Source: Fragilaria radians (lineage: Eukaryota > Bacillariophyta > Fragilariophyceae > Fragilariales > Fragilariaceae). Taken from it: DNA of 64,000 nt. Position 1 is the first letter of the stretch, and each line of letters begins with the position of its first letter. The stretch spans positions 251,818 to 315,817 of the forward strand of contig CAAAJI010000025.1 of assembly GCA_900642245.1 (NCBI GenBank), written 5' to 3'. A model generated the notes under the pieces. The model saw only the letters and a list, made by a program, of their open reading frames with translations. It searched no databases and was not told the origin of the DNA. Below, one piece after another: positions 36,448 through 47,617 of the stretch. The position numbers and the translations under genes are program-made.

Positions 36448-36591
36448 ATCTACACTACTAAAAAAGTTTCACATTCGATCTGGCTGCTGGTAACCCTTAA
36501 CAACAAGATATAAGTAGAATTCATACCAATATGTGGAATCTACACTACTAAAAAAGTTTCACATTCGATCTGGCTGCTGCTAACCCTTAAC
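36448..36591 (+). repeat. direct repeat, 2 x 54 bp, 90-bp period
   Basis: The segment 36448-36501 (ATCTACACTACTAAAAAAG...) recurs at 36538-36591 with a single visible change. Thirty-six bases separate the copies. Confidence 0.8.
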
Positions 36592-38398
36592 CCTTATGCG
36601 TTTTGTTAGTACAGTAATACTCAAGAAAGTTTTAGAGTACGAATACAGAGTTTCCAGAGCGACTAAAATCAATAGGGATATAGCTAATTCATACGGTACC
36701 TGATTTTAGTAAGATAATAGTTCCATCCTACTTTGATCCAGAATTATAAACTAGAATGTTGTCGAAACTTTCAGTTGTAAACTGTGGAATATTTAACACA
36801 ATTGTCATTCAAATGCTATTGCAATGTGGATATATCTAATTGCAATATTAATCTGCAACTAAATGAAATTCCTTCAAAACAATGAAAAGAAATAACACTA
36901 TTCCTGCAAATTGAGGAAAAAGATCTTTTGTGCTTCTTAATCTTAAATATAATTATAACTGGCTTAAAAGACATTAATCATATAGATCATGTATATTGTT
37001 GCATGTTTGGGATAATTCTTGTTGTATTAATCCTTCATTTTTCTCATTATTAGCAAACAAGTAAAGAATACATTTTGTAAAGTTATCAAAACAGCAATAT
37101 TTACTTTCTGCCAACAGCTTTATTTTGACTTTTTAACCAACAATCTTTGACGTCCCAATAATAGCAGCACCAATGACTTTTACAACAATAGCGCAAGAAA
37201 AAGCTTTAATATGTCTTGAAACCATACTTTACACCTTCATAATGCCAATGCTAAATCAATGGTATAATTTACTTTAAGTTCTGTGATGTTGAATGCAACT
37301 GTAGATACCAATGACATGTTAGGTCAAGAATTAAAACATAAAGTCTTGTGTCATGCATCAGATTGTTTGAACTGTAAATTATAAGTTCACAAATAACAAT
37401 CATAAAATTTTTTGTCATAATTATTGCTGGAAATGTAAAAATTCAAAGATACATTCTCTTTTGTAAAATAGTTAACTCTGCATAGCAAAGCAAGCACCAA
37501 CTACTAGTCTATATATAAAAATAGTATTCATAGACTGACAGTGATTCCTACTTTTTTAAACTTCTCTAATGATAAAGTATTGCATTGCTTCGCACTCCTT
37601 GGTATGTCTTGACAAGACCCTTCACTACAGGGATTGGAATAAATGTCTCTTCCCTATGGTACAATTATGCAATGCAACATCTGGTTCTAATCAATACTAT
37701 TGTCCCTGATTTGTGTGTCCAGTTTAGCTTTTCAGCCAGAGTGTAAGATGGTAAATTGTTTTTCATAGGAGCGAATTAAGTGGTATCGCATATCCTTTAG
37801 CCTTAGATACAATCTTAACTCTGCCATAGAAACGTGGGTAATCTGAAGGAATAGTAACTGTTTACGTTCGATTCCTAACCCTGGAATGATTCAATGCAAG
37901 ATGTCTAAAACCTTTCAAAGCCTCTTGGTGATTCATGTATCGATGGGTCTCCAAGTTCAAAATGGCAATTCCATATTTCACTGGCTATGGCTCTCAAGCA
38001 AATGAAAGGTTTAGGAGCTTTTGAGGTAAACACATATGCTGCAATCAGGGATACTAGTTCAAGTTCATTGCTAGTTAGATGAAAGAATAACTCGTTGAAT
38101 TTTAGATGTTATGTGTCCATTGATATCTTTTCCTTTTACTTTAGTTTCTAGATAACATCTAAATGTATGCTTTTAAGTAAGAATCTTGGTATTCTCTTTA
38201 GTGTCAATAAGAATAAGCACCAGCTGATTGTTGCACTCATGACAATAAGCAATATCTTTCCAAAATTTAAAAATCTCTCACAGCTGTCTGTAATCAATGA
38301 CATAAGTCAATCATTGAGTCTACGCCTCACCCAACTTAAGTGTCAAAACAGGAGGAATTGTCATAACAATCTACTTGATTGATCAATTGTGGTTCCTG
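36592..38398. other. AT-rich intergenic region
   Basis: About 1.8 kb. Short frames occur (for example 38167-38382 plus) without recognisable domains. On the minus strand around 37600-37900 there is a reading that might be decayed coding sequence, but I cannot name it. Confidence 0.4.
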
Positions 38399-39589
38399 TC
38401 AAAAATGAAGAAAGCTATTCTGATTTTTTGAAGAGCAGTTGAATTTAATGAACTTTCCATGAATAACAGTGCAAGTCAGATTCAATACTTGTCCCAAGTA
38501 AATCAGGGCATCACTTCCTCCACAGTCATGCAGCACAGTGCCATCGCATCGTGCTCTAAGGAAACAAATATACGGATCCATTCCTATTGCGATTCCTTTC
38601 GCACGAATGAAAGGCAAGACCTTTCGTCGAAGGAACTGTTCTGAATGGAGGGGTCGCTTTCTAACAAACTCATGGATTCTATCAAAACGTCCAGTAGCCC
38701 ATATCTCGGTGGCATCAAAGGGCCCCACAAACATCCTATCGTTAACAGGAAACTTTGCAAATGCTGGTATGGTCGATTCATTGTTAAATTTATCAAATAG
38801 TTGAGCGCTCTGATGAGGTCTGAAAATACTAGTTGAATCCGATTTGCCTTCTTTGGGGGCCAGTTGGAAAACATCCAACGGAGTGACATAAACAACATCG
38901 GCACGTAACATTGCAACGCGTTCATAATTGATCGAATGTAGAGTAGAGTAGTTTTTCATGATATACCATGCATTCCTGATAGAATGCCACATTTTGATGA
39001 TATTGACATAGGTTTCTATCGTAAACGTCTTATCATTCCCCCAAAAACGGTTACGTCGTTTTGTGGAGTTTTCTCGAATCTGACTCAACAAAGCACTGTG
39101 AGTGTTCTCAAAGTTCTCCATACTTTCTATTTCAAACGACACTTGAGGCTGAAAGCTAGAATTAGCACGTTTGGCCTCTGAAGTTAGCGCTTGCCGTAAT
39201 TTGAAAACATCATTTGGATAGATGGCCCCTCCAGAACCTGTCCTCGATTCTTTTTCGAAGGTTACATTATACGTATGTACAAAATAATCACATTTGTAGT
39301 GAATATTTGGTCTAATGATATTTACCAGAATTGATGGAAGAACAAGGTCTCTGAATGAGCGCGGTAACCCAAAGAAGGTTATGGCGCAGCGACGATTTTC
39401 TAGATCCAATCGTCTTGCTACAAACGAGCTCCCATAAGAATGAATCAAAGATTTCTTTTTCGCAGTTGTGTGGAAGTCATCTGACTCACAAATAAAGACA
39501 AGATATGCGAAGGCGGAAATATAAATGATGGCTGTGATAGAGTACCTGGTTTGTGTTGCGTTCAAAGAGAAAGTTGCTCCTTTTGACAT
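38399..39589 (-). CDS. type II membrane protein, putative glycosyltransferase-like
   Basis: Single exon. The frame is open from 39700, but I prefer the ATG at 39589 (396 residues) because it places a hydrophobic signal anchor at about 15-33. The upstream 37 residues include a simple-sequence repeat. After the anchor come RRCAITFFGLPRSF, VLPSILVNIIRPN and YKCDYFVHTYN, then NYERVAMLRADVVYVTPLDVF, which resembles the Asp-containing region of Golgi glycosyltransferase-like proteins. PVNDRMFVGPFDATEIWATG and an end with several Cys follow. The topology and the R.DV...PLD pattern suggest a Golgi luminal transferase. I do not recognise the precise family, so donor and acceptor are unknown. Confidence 0.65.
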   Translation of the reverse strand: MSKGATFSLNATQTRYSITAIIYISAFAYLVFICESDDFHTTAKKKSLIHSYGSSFVARRLDLENRRCAITFFGLPRSFRDLVLPSILVNIIRPNIHYKCDYFVHTYNVTFEKESRTGSGGAIYPNDVFKLRQALTSEAKRANSSFQPQVSFEIESMENFENTHSALLSQIRENSTKRRNRFWGNDKTFTIETYVNIIKMWHSIRNAWYIMKNYSTLHSINYERVAMLRADVVYVTPLDVFQLAPKEGKSDSTSIFRPHQSAQLFDKFNNESTIPAFAKFPVNDRMFVGPFDATEIWATGRFDRIHEFVRKRPLHSEQFLRRKVLPFIRAKGIAIGMDPYICFLRARCDGTVLHDCGGSDALIYLGQVLNLTCTVIHGKFIKFNCSSKNQNSFLHF

Positions 39590-40348
39590 GAGTTTTTGTA
39601 GACAAATATAAATATACAAACTATCTTTAACACTATTGACAAATTGTAAAGTTCCCCAAATTGACATCTCGGGAAAGTTTACATTGAAGCATTGAAGCAT
39701 TGAAGCATTGAAGCAGTCACTAAAAATAACTATATTTCAGTGAGTCTAGTTGTGAACGATATGAATTTCCAATCCTAGTTTGGAATTTGAATAAGACATG
39801 TAGTCAAAGATAAAGATTTAGCCAAAAAAATTGAAATGAAATATATATTTGGATACTCCTAAAAGTATGTGAAGGCTAACGATAGAAAATTCCTTATTTT
39901 GAAAAAGACAATGTATGATTTGTACAAAGTGCAAGTCAGTATTTTAAGAGTATTGCTGGGAGTTTGGATTGACCAGAAATAATGGTTCGTAGATAAAAAT
40001 CTAAAAGTCTTGGAGAAATTAACATTTCAGTATATTTGGTTGATGTTTGACAGTCGGAATTGAGGAAGACATCCCTTACAAAAGCTGTGTGTTCAAGCTC
40101 AAGAATTGAATTGTTTGCAAGCTCTGGACCTTTTTTCTCTGAACAAGAAAAAGTAACACAAGGATTGTCAAGAAATCCTCCTAATTTATGCTTGCATTCA
40201 CTGTATTATTTACTCCAAATTCGAGTGTTAATTCTGTACAGTAAAGTTAACATTAGTTTTTATCAAAACAAACACAAATGACCGTATTGAATGACTTCAA
40301 AGACTTAAAGGAACCTCTTTCACGATCTTTGTTGCAATAAATGAAAAA
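39590..40348. promoter_or_regulatory. divergent promoter region
   Basis: About 760 bp between two divergently transcribed Golgi-type genes, so both promoters should be here. It includes about four ATTGAAGC repeats at 39683-39712. Confidence 0.4.
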
Positions 40349-41875
40349 ATGAAATTTCACTTCAAATTCAAATGGGATCCATCAAGGACTCTCCTAGGTT
40401 CTATAGTGTTGGGAATGTTGATTGCTGCCTTGATACTGGTATCAGTAAATATCAATCTTGACCTGTCCTTGTTGAGGACGCATACATCATGGAAGCTCTT
40501 TGTCGAACACTTCGCTAGTGTTCACCTTGGTTTCCAAGAGTCAACCTCTGAAAACTTCCCTAACACAATGAAAACCACGAATGTAAACTTTCTTTGTCGT
40601 GTCGAAAGGGTTTCTTTGAGCTGGATTTTGAAACGTTTTGTATGCAATGGATTCTTAGACGAGCGACAAGGAGTCAGAAACAGGTCTTTGAGACGATTAA
40701 ATGAGGGCTACACAAAAAGTGGTTACGCCGTGATACCGGATCGAAATTCTTTGTCTCTGGGTAAATATCAGCCACATACGCAGATATGGTCCGACCCAAA
40801 AACTATAGCAACGAAATTATCACCAACACAGTACCTGAACAATGTTGAAAAGGATGAATCGAACCACTTTAGTCAATTGCGATACGAGGGGGGTCAGTCA
40901 TCAAACAATAACCCTCAGATACCATCGTTATCACAGTATCAAGAAATCGCTGAGGAAAATAGTTCAGTCTCATTGCTTCCTCTTGTGAACAAAAACCTTC
41001 CCAATCTTATGGATAATTCGGTGGGAATATCAGTGCCAGAGCAAGACCCCAAATGCATCGTTCCTAATGCTCAGGAAAAGACAGTTCGGAGCCCAGTATG
41101 GACATCGTCATACCCCGGATCGGGTGCCAAATTGACATGGAAACTAATTCGCGCCATCACTGGCATATTTACGAGTGATGACTTTGACCACAATGGCCGT
41201 GTGGCAAAAGGAACTATAGTTGCTGTCAAAACTCATTTTCCATCCCATACACCTAGTGAGGTCTTTCACAAAGAAAATTTAAGGCATATTGATCGAGCCA
41301 TCTTGTTGATCCGAAATCCAATTTATTCCATCCCTTCCTATCACAATTTTGTATACGAAAAAACAAAAGGATTACTAAATCATTCTGTAAGGGCACCGGT
41401 CGAAGTCTGGATAAAATGGAGAAACTCGTTTTTCGAACAAGAACTTGCAGCATGGATTTCTCATCAAAAGTATTGGTTGGATACCTATCAGGCCGAAAAG
41501 CTGTATTTGATAGCCATGGAAGATTTGACATCTATTGAACACGGTCCTGACGAACTAAAGAAGTTGGGTGACTTTATTGCCAAGGGTCAAACCGATATCG
41601 AAGAATCCTTGGTACCCGAGGAACGAATTGGTTGCATATGGAACATGTTCGTGAATGGAAGAGTCCCAGGGGAAATGGAACGTCGAAAATCACGCCGTTC
41701 AGGAGGTCCTCCAAGCTACCCATTCACAACACAGCAAATTCAACTCATCATTCAGGCCTTAACAAGCCTAAGGGATTCATATCATTTGTCATCCAAATTA
41801 GGAGTTATTTTGGAATCTTATATCAATACTGCCAATGAAGTGAAGCTAAGTATAGATCAAATGGTGACTTTTTGA
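40349..41875 (+). CDS. type II membrane sulfotransferase-like protein
   Basis: Single exon, 508 residues. A short basic N-terminus and a membrane anchor at about 15-33 give type II Golgi topology. A long variable stem fills about 40-245. The catalytic domain starts with VWTSSYPGSGAKLTWKLI (about 250-265), the 5'-phosphosulfate-binding loop of PAPS-dependent sulfotransferases. AILLIRNPIYSIPSYHNF (about 315-332) is the matching 3'-phosphate-binding motif. EVWIKWRNSFFEQELAAW and LYLIAMEDL agree with the same fold. It probably transfers sulfate to a glycan or protein in the secretory pathway; the acceptor cannot be read from sequence. The start is the second of two close ATGs; the first, at 40341, hits a stop at once. 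Confidence 0.8.
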   Translation: MKFHFKFKWDPSRTLLGSIVLGMLIAALILVSVNINLDLSLLRTHTSWKLFVEHFASVHLGFQESTSENFPNTMKTTNVNFLCRVERVSLSWILKRFVCNGFLDERQGVRNRSLRRLNEGYTKSGYAVIPDRNSLSLGKYQPHTQIWSDPKTIATKLSPTQYLNNVEKDESNHFSQLRYEGGQSSNNNPQIPSLSQYQEIAEENSSVSLLPLVNKNLPNLMDNSVGISVPEQDPKCIVPNAQEKTVRSPVWTSSYPGSGAKLTWKLIRAITGIFTSDDFDHNGRVAKGTIVAVKTHFPSHTPSEVFHKENLRHIDRAILLIRNPIYSIPSYHNFVYEKTKGLLNHSVRAPVEVWIKWRNSFFEQELAAWISHQKYWLDTYQAEKLYLIAMEDLTSIEHGPDELKKLGDFIAKGQTDIEESLVPEERIGCIWNMFVNGRVPGEMERRKSRRSGGPPSYPFTTQQIQLIIQALTSLRDSYHLSSKLGVILESYINTANEVKLSIDQMVTF

Positions 41876-42348
41876 ACTTTCGATTTCCCGTTCGTCCGAA
41901 ATATTATTTCTTGAAAACTAAAATTATTATCTAGCTCTATATGTAGTAAGCATGAGGCAAGTTACTTTAATTTACAATACGTCTGAGTTACGGAAATAAT
42001 GACAATAGGAAGAACTAATCAAAGAGTGCAAAGGTTGTTTTTGAAGAAGCTTGTCATGACCAGGTCTATTGTGAAAAATCTAAGGAAACATTTAATGCCA
42101 GAAATGGAAATTTTCCTCACTTGTTATCCCAGTCAAAAAGACAATTGAGAAGTTATGAAAGTCATTGCTGATAGAGCGTTAAGGGCATGAACACTAAATC
42201 TAAAATTTCCCTTTCCTAAATGTTGCAAAAGTGTCGATCAGTCTATTAATCCTAGCCCTACTGGGGGGAATCATATGTTCACTAGTTAAGGACCGAGATA
42301 AACACTTGTTTCGAGTACGACTGTCATCATGTCTTTGAAAGTCAAGAC
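41876..42348. other. spacer between sulfotransferase and MATE genes
   Basis: About 470 bp between codirectional genes, holding the MATE promoter. No other feature seen. Confidence 0.4.
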
Positions 42349-43929
42349 ATGACATGGTACACCAACATAACCATTCTGATTTTTCACATCCTATTGGGGA
42401 AGAGCAAAAGCCTGGGATTCACTCCAATTTCAACCCAGTCATATCTCCCTTCCTTGCAGTTGGGAAACACCCGACGATTATTTCGCCTCAGATCATCTTC
42501 GGATGACAATGTTGTCTCCAAAAGGACTCGTTTTTGGAAGGCACTTCCTCGTATGGATTCCTTAGATCGTCGTATATTAAGGACTGCGATACCGACAATG
42601 ATTAATATGGCTGCAGTTCCTTTGGTGAATGCTGTTGATACATTTTGGGTGGGGCGTTTGGGCAAGGTCCTTAACCTTGCGGGTCAGGCAGCAGCCAATA
42701 ATGCGTTTTTCACACTCTATTTCTTGGTATCATTCTTACCTACTCTCACAGCTCCAAAGGTAGCCGAAGCCATAGTTCAATCCTCCAATGATGATCGTCA
42801 CGTTGCTCGTGAGCGAGTCAGTGAGGCTCTTTTCCTCTCGATACTCTTCGGGGGATTGGGAACTATCCTTCTGGTAGCCTTTCCCCGGGTAGTATTACGG
42901 TGGATCCTGCCTTCCCATGGAGCAGCTTTCGAATATGCCGTCCCCTATTTACGTTGGAGAGCCATTAGCCTCGTACCTGCGCTAGTTGCTGCCACAGGAT
43001 TTGCGGCCTATAGAGGACTTCTCGATACTATTACACCCTTACGAGTGTCTCTGGTAACGAACGCCTGCAATTTAGTCCTGGATCCAATTTTGATGTATTC
43101 ATGTCGTATGGGATTTATGGGTGCTGCATTAGCAACGTCATTATCAGAAGGGTGCGCTGGGATCATCTACCTGTTTCTATTGGCAAAACAAAGGCTTATT
43201 CCTCGAAATCTGCATAAAATTTTCTCTCAACCTCCTTCATGGGCAAACTTAGTACCACTATTACAGGGAGGTGCTAGTGTATTGGCTCGTCAGGCGGCAA
43301 TCACATTGGCTGTCATTGCAGCCGCTCGTCGTGCTCATGCGATGGATTCCACGGGTGTAGCTGCAGCTGCCTATGGGATTGTCATGAGCACCTACTCTTT
43401 GGGAATCGTCATCCACGTGGCCATTCAATCCACAACGGCTGCATGGATATCCGCCACACGTGCGGGTATGGACATGAATGATCCCGAGGATGCCGCCCGT
43501 TCAGTTGGTGATCGTTTATTTGCATGGGGAATCCTATTTGGTAGCATGATGGGTGCCATACAATATATCACTCTACCCTTTTGGGTTCCAGTTTTCTCGA
43601 CATTGACAGAAGTGCAAGATGCTGTTCGAGCACCGGCTATAATATCAAGTATCATTCATGTAATTAATGGCGTAACATTTCCAGGTGAGGGAGTCATGTT
43701 GGGACTTGGATGTTTTCGTGACCTTGCAGTTATCACTTTGGCTGGAGCTGGACTGTTACTTGCCTTACTCTCTACGCCTTTGGGCTATTCCTTGGAAGGA
43801 ATAATGGTGGCACTAGCCATATTTAATGCCATTCAAGGCATAAGTGTACTCATGCATTATCTTTGGTTTGGACCACTAGCCAAGAAACCAAAGTCGAAAA
43901 GGGATAGAAAGGTGAAAATAGATATTTAA
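42349..43929 (+). CDS. MATE family multidrug/organic acid efflux transporter
   Basis: Single exon, 526 residues. The body (about 75-515) is a twelve-span MATE protein: RRILRTAIPTMINMAAVPLVN, VDTFWVGRLG, ALATSLSEGCAGIIYLFLLA and repeated second-half motifs (VLARQAAITLAVIAAARRA). MATE proteins export organic cations, phenolics or organic acids by Na+ or H+ antiport. The N-terminus is a hydrophobic signal followed by SLGFTP, with Phe at the probable cleavage site and a Ser/Arg-rich stretch to about 60. This suits a plastid presequence, as in the plant plastid-envelope relatives, but is weaker than those of RPE or DAHP synthase. The gene converges on the GT34 gene, only about 60 bp between stops, so the 3' UTRs probably overlap. 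Confidence 0.88.
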   Translation: MTWYTNITILIFHILLGKSKSLGFTPISTQSYLPSLQLGNTRRLFRLRSSSDDNVVSKRTRFWKALPRMDSLDRRILRTAIPTMINMAAVPLVNAVDTFWVGRLGKVLNLAGQAAANNAFFTLYFLVSFLPTLTAPKVAEAIVQSSNDDRHVARERVSEALFLSILFGGLGTILLVAFPRVVLRWILPSHGAAFEYAVPYLRWRAISLVPALVAATGFAAYRGLLDTITPLRVSLVTNACNLVLDPILMYSCRMGFMGAALATSLSEGCAGIIYLFLLAKQRLIPRNLHKIFSQPPSWANLVPLLQGGASVLARQAAITLAVIAAARRAHAMDSTGVAAAAYGIVMSTYSLGIVIHVAIQSTTAAWISATRAGMDMNDPEDAARSVGDRLFAWGILFGSMMGAIQYITLPFWVPVFSTLTEVQDAVRAPAIISSIIHVINGVTFPGEGVMLGLGCFRDLAVITLAGAGLLLALLSTPLGYSLEGIMVALAIFNAIQGISVLMHYLWFGPLAKKPKSKRDRKVKIDI

Positions 43930-43988
43930 TCAACGCCTATCTGTGAAATTTACATTATTACAGCAAACACCAGAAAGAGAACACCGTA

Positions 43989-45152
43989 TCACTCTGCATA
44001 TTCCAGAAATATTTTCACAGTATCTTCCTTGTTGTCCACCCCAGCCGCATGTGCAATGAAATCGCCCTTGTGATAATAGAACTCTGACATGTAGTATTCC
44101 TTATCCTTGATGTTAACTGCATGTTCTTCGTAGTCCCTTGGATCAATCATGATTGTAAATGAGTTAAAGTTACACTGTCGAGGCGCCACGGCATGCCCGT
44201 CATGGTCGAATTCATTGTGCTGCAATGTCTTCAGACATGCATTCAGTCCGGCTTGATCACCCGATTTCGATAAGCCTACAGGCTTAATATGTTCAGTTTT
44301 ACTCCACCATTTATCTAATAAGGCTAAACTCCAGTCGGAATTTCTAACGAACCAAGCTCCAGAGTTGTAACCGTTTTTCATTGTCTTATCTGGGGCCATC
44401 ACTAGATGTTTCGTGGGATCCGAAGGAAGGAATTCTTCTAATTTTCGTTTGGAATCCATAATGACTGTGTCTGCGTCAAGAAAGAATACCCAAGTACAAT
44501 TTTCCTCTTGTAGTAACCGTCTAACAGCGGGAATTTTGCTCCAACCAGGTGGTCGTCTTGCATCGACTTGGTCGCTGGCATCCCATAGGCGATAACCGTG
44601 TTTGGATGCATAGTTTCGTTTGTTTTCCCAAGTAATATCCAAAACACCGTGAAAGCTACGCCATCCGTATAGCATCTGCCAAATCGATCGCTTTTTTTCA
44701 TCCGTGAAAGTAGTAATGCAAATGGAATGCGGATCAAATTTTGGTAGATTGGAAGCCCCAATGTTAGACTCACGAATTTCGTCTGCCACTGTGCGATAGT
44801 CTGGCCTGGGACATTCTCGGTTTAACTGTAAAATCGGAGCCGGTTTCCAAGGACGATGAGATTCGTAATGAGCTGTAAATCGATGTTGAATATAAGGTAC
44901 TACATGTGACATGAAAACGCCAATTAGTAGAATTGTGACAAACCATCGAAAGAGCCAACAATTCCGTTCCGATTTTAGGGACTTTGATCGGCCGTCACAT
45001 TTAAATCCTTCACTCTGAATCTTGGATGATCCTGATGACGACAATATACTATTGGAGTTTGTCGTAGTACTCGATGAACAACTCGTTGGGCTAGAAGGGA
45101 ACAGGGGAAGTAACGACGCACGACTCCGGATTGCTCGAATGGACATGACCAT
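43989..45152 (-). CDS. GT34 (GMA12/MNN10-type) galactosyl/xylosyltransferase
   Basis: Single exon, 387 residues, ATG at 45152; Met3 is an alternative. A Ser/Thr-rich cytosolic N-terminus precedes a membrane anchor at about 66-85, giving type II Golgi topology. The luminal domain shows the GT34 pattern: HSICITTFTDEKKR, NKRNYASKHGYRLW, WSKIPAVRRLL, FFLDADTVI with the metal-binding Asp226-x-Asp228, and YNSGAWFVRNSDWSLALLDKWW. GDQAGLNACL and a distal YHKGDFIAHAAG also fit. The family includes fungal alpha-1,2/1,6-galactosyl- and mannosyltransferases and plant xyloglucan xylosyltransferases. Here it probably helps build N-glycans or cell-wall polysaccharide; donor specificity is not deducible. Confidence 0.88.
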   Translation of the reverse strand: MVMSIRAIRSRASLLPLFPSSPTSCSSSTTTNSNSILSSSGSSKIQSEGFKCDGRSKSLKSERNCWLFRWFVTILLIGVFMSHVVPYIQHRFTAHYESHRPWKPAPILQLNRECPRPDYRTVADEIRESNIGASNLPKFDPHSICITTFTDEKKRSIWQMLYGWRSFHGVLDITWENKRNYASKHGYRLWDASDQVDARRPPGWSKIPAVRRLLQEENCTWVFFLDADTVIMDSKRKLEEFLPSDPTKHLVMAPDKTMKNGYNSGAWFVRNSDWSLALLDKWWSKTEHIKPVGLSKSGDQAGLNACLKTLQHNEFDHDGHAVAPRQCNFNSFTIMIDPRDYEEHAVNIKDKEYYMSEFYYHKGDFIAHAAGVDNKEDTVKIFLEYAE

Positions 45153-46711
45153 TTCTAATCAATCCGATGATATTTTAAACTTTTGGCGATTGTAAGGATC
45201 CTATTTCACTTTGATTTACAATTATCTCTTTCTGATGGTTACAATCTTTCAAAGTTTCACTCAAGTGCTATGAAACAGGGATCTCAATCGTCGACTGTAC
45301 TTGTCATTCAGCATTGGAGAGACCAACGATTTTATCATTACTAGCACTGTATTCCAAGTACGTTATCGACTTTACTCCGAGGAGTTCAAACGTGGCAATA
45401 ATTGGTACTAAGACCGTAGAAAAGTACTCTTTGATTCATAAAATACGCCTGATAATTTAATCGTGACCAGTGTGAACCGTTGCCTCATTGAGCAAGCTGC
45501 AACCATTAGTAGCCATAGGTATTTGATCCTTTCGGGATTGTGATGATACCAAAAATACAACCGGTCATATGTGTCGGCTTAAAGAGACTATGCTGGTCAT
45601 CCTTGAATAAAATGTGATGTAAAGATTCAAATTAAACGTTTATCAACTTCATTAGACTAACAACATTGATTCATAGGGAGCAATCTCCTCAAAAAATCTG
45701 CAGGAAAACACCATACCAAAAGAACGCCAGTTTCATCAAAAACTCTGCCCCTTGAATCAGACTTTGATATCAACTCAACAATAAGAAATTTTAAATTTGA
45801 GTTCCGTGTCCCATGCTGAAATCTTGTTTCACTCCTTTATGGTGAACCAGCATTTACAGTACTGCCAAATTAGTCCTCAATTTCAAGTGCTTCCACAAAT
45901 TGTATACAACTTGGCTCTCGTTGCAAAGCCCGTAGAAGTTGCTAGAATGCGTCTCCGAAATGGAAACTGGTTCCCTGCATCCAAACATTCACACCCCTCA
46001 ATCAGCTTTTTACAATCATGATACACTATTTTACCTATGTCAATTGTTGTCATGAAAAGTATCATCGTATTGGAACAAGAGCTTACACATTCTTCCTGTA
46101 CAACGGAGAGTTTTGGTTGTGGCATTTCCAAGGGTAAAAACACATTTTCCAGCAAGTTGATTTGAGAATAAAAAATATCAATTAGCCAGAATGATAATTG
46201 GGTTTCCTTCCTTATCCTCTCCTTCGTTTCATCATGTTCCTTTACTACTGCATCATACCTTTTCCTGTTCAAGTAGGTTTGTCTTGGTGAAATTTTTGAC
46301 TCCTTGTACTTCAAAGAAATTACGAAGTGTTTCCTTACTCAACCAAAATTTTAATATCATTATCTTTCTACTTTGAATTTTGGAATCCTTAATGTGAATG
46401 GCTTCCCATTTGCATTTTGAGTTCGATGTCTTAATCCTGTCGGCTCTCAATTGTCCCACTTTCGGCCCTTTGCCATAATTGTATTCCAAAAAGTCTGTGT
46501 CGCCAAGCTCCACAAGAGTGTCAGCCACAAAACTGACTTTAAATAATGACAATTTTAAATTGAGATTAGGCAGCACTATGAATTCAAGGAATTAAAAATT
46601 TCACAGACACAAATCATTAAACTAAACAACAGAAAAAACCCTGCACGGACATTCTAAAAAGGTGTTTGGCCTTGCCGAAAGGTGAATTCTCACAGCATCA
46701 TTTAACTTCAT
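45153..46711. other. intergenic region with two uncertain minus-strand frames
   Basis: About 1.5 kb. Two overlapping minus-strand frames (46576-46253 and 46314-45883) together could be a decayed or unspliced gene: the first is Lys-rich, the second holds KEHDETKERIRKETQLSFWL. I found no splice pair that joins them, and recognise no domain. The stretch next to 45153 carries the GT34 promoter. Confidence 0.35.
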
Positions 46712-47617
46712 TTAACTCTCTTTTTTGTCATGCTTTTCTCGGTAATCCGGTAAGTCAAGGTGAATGATTTCGAAGCATCTCTTCTTGAGAACTTCCTTAT
46801 CTTCTTTCCCAGTTACAGATATTGTATCATGAACCGTTATGACGATGGGCGATGCCACGCCACCGAGTGGATACAGTCGATTCCATGCATCCAGAGGAAT
46901 ATCAAGCGACAGGGGGACTAGTGGAGATTGATTTTGTAAGGCAACATGGAATGCACCATCCTTGAATGGCCGTCGTTCTGCCATCCTTCGTGTTCCCTGA
47001 GGAAAGAAGAACATAGGAATCCCAGATTGAACAGCATCATTCGATTTTTGATAGAGATTTTGGACACTGGATTGGTTTTTGCCGGTTGCTCGGTCAATAA
47101 AGACATGTTGACTCAGAGTCATGAGTTGTCCTACACCGGGTAGCAAACGCACTTGAGCTTTGGCAATCCATTTAAATCGACGATTTATCGAATAAACAGC
47201 ACCCAAGTCTATCTGAGAGCTATGATTAGCAATGTAGATCGGAGCCGGAGAGCCAGGATTGATCGGGGGTAGTTTTTCTGCATTCCGTATTTCAATAGGA
47301 CCAACAAATAGAGTGCAGACCAAAAGGGCAAGAGAACTCTCAATCGCGGCAGCATCCTTTTCAATGTTTCCAAAAAGTAGGTATTTGAAAAACAGGAGTG
47401 TTGCACCAATTAAACTTCCAGTGGTCCAGACGACATTAAAAAGATACACCTTGATCATACCCCAAAGGGATAAAGATGGGACGGAATTTGGGACCCATAT
47501 CTTGTATTCTTGATACACTCCCACAAAGGATGTTATAAAGCAGAGCGAGAAATAAGCTAAGTATATTCGAATTATGCATAAGGCAAGGAAGGACAAATAG
47601 TCTACAAGCATTGTCAT
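46712..47617 (-). CDS. 1-acylglycerol-3-phosphate O-acyltransferase (PlsC family)
   Basis: The frame is open from 47659, but that codon is TTG; the ATG at 47617 gives 301 residues. Two or three hydrophobic segments occupy the first ~110 residues. The catalytic motif NHSSQID (His132, Asp137) and the second block FFFPQGTRR (about 204-212) are those of PlsC acyltransferases, which convert lysophosphatidic acid to phosphatidic acid in membrane lipid synthesis. WIAKAQVRLLPGVGQLM and VFIDRATGKN fit blocks between them. The usual FPEGTRS reads FPQGTRR here, a substitution seen in some family members that may alter substrate binding. It is divergent from the Hip-like gene. A plastid or ER location cannot be decided. 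Confidence 0.88.
   Translation of the reverse strand: MTMLVDYLSFLALCIIRIYLAYFSLCFITSFVGVYQEYKIWVPNSVPSLSLWGMIKVYLFNVVWTTGSLIGATLLFFKYLLFGNIEKDAAAIESSLALLVCTLFVGPIEIRNAEKLPPINPGSPAPIYIANHSSQIDLGAVYSINRRFKWIAKAQVRLLPGVGQLMTLSQHVFIDRATGKNQSSVQNLYQKSNDAVQSGIPMFFFPQGTRRMAERRPFKDGAFHVALQNQSPLVPLSLDIPLDAWNRLYPLGGVASPIVITVHDTISVTGKEDKEVLKKRCFEIIHLDLPDYREKHDKKES

Noticed and set aside
45883..46576. Two overlapping minus frames as a spliced gene
   Set aside because: No splice pair joins them in frame and no domain is seen. Kept only as an uncertain note.
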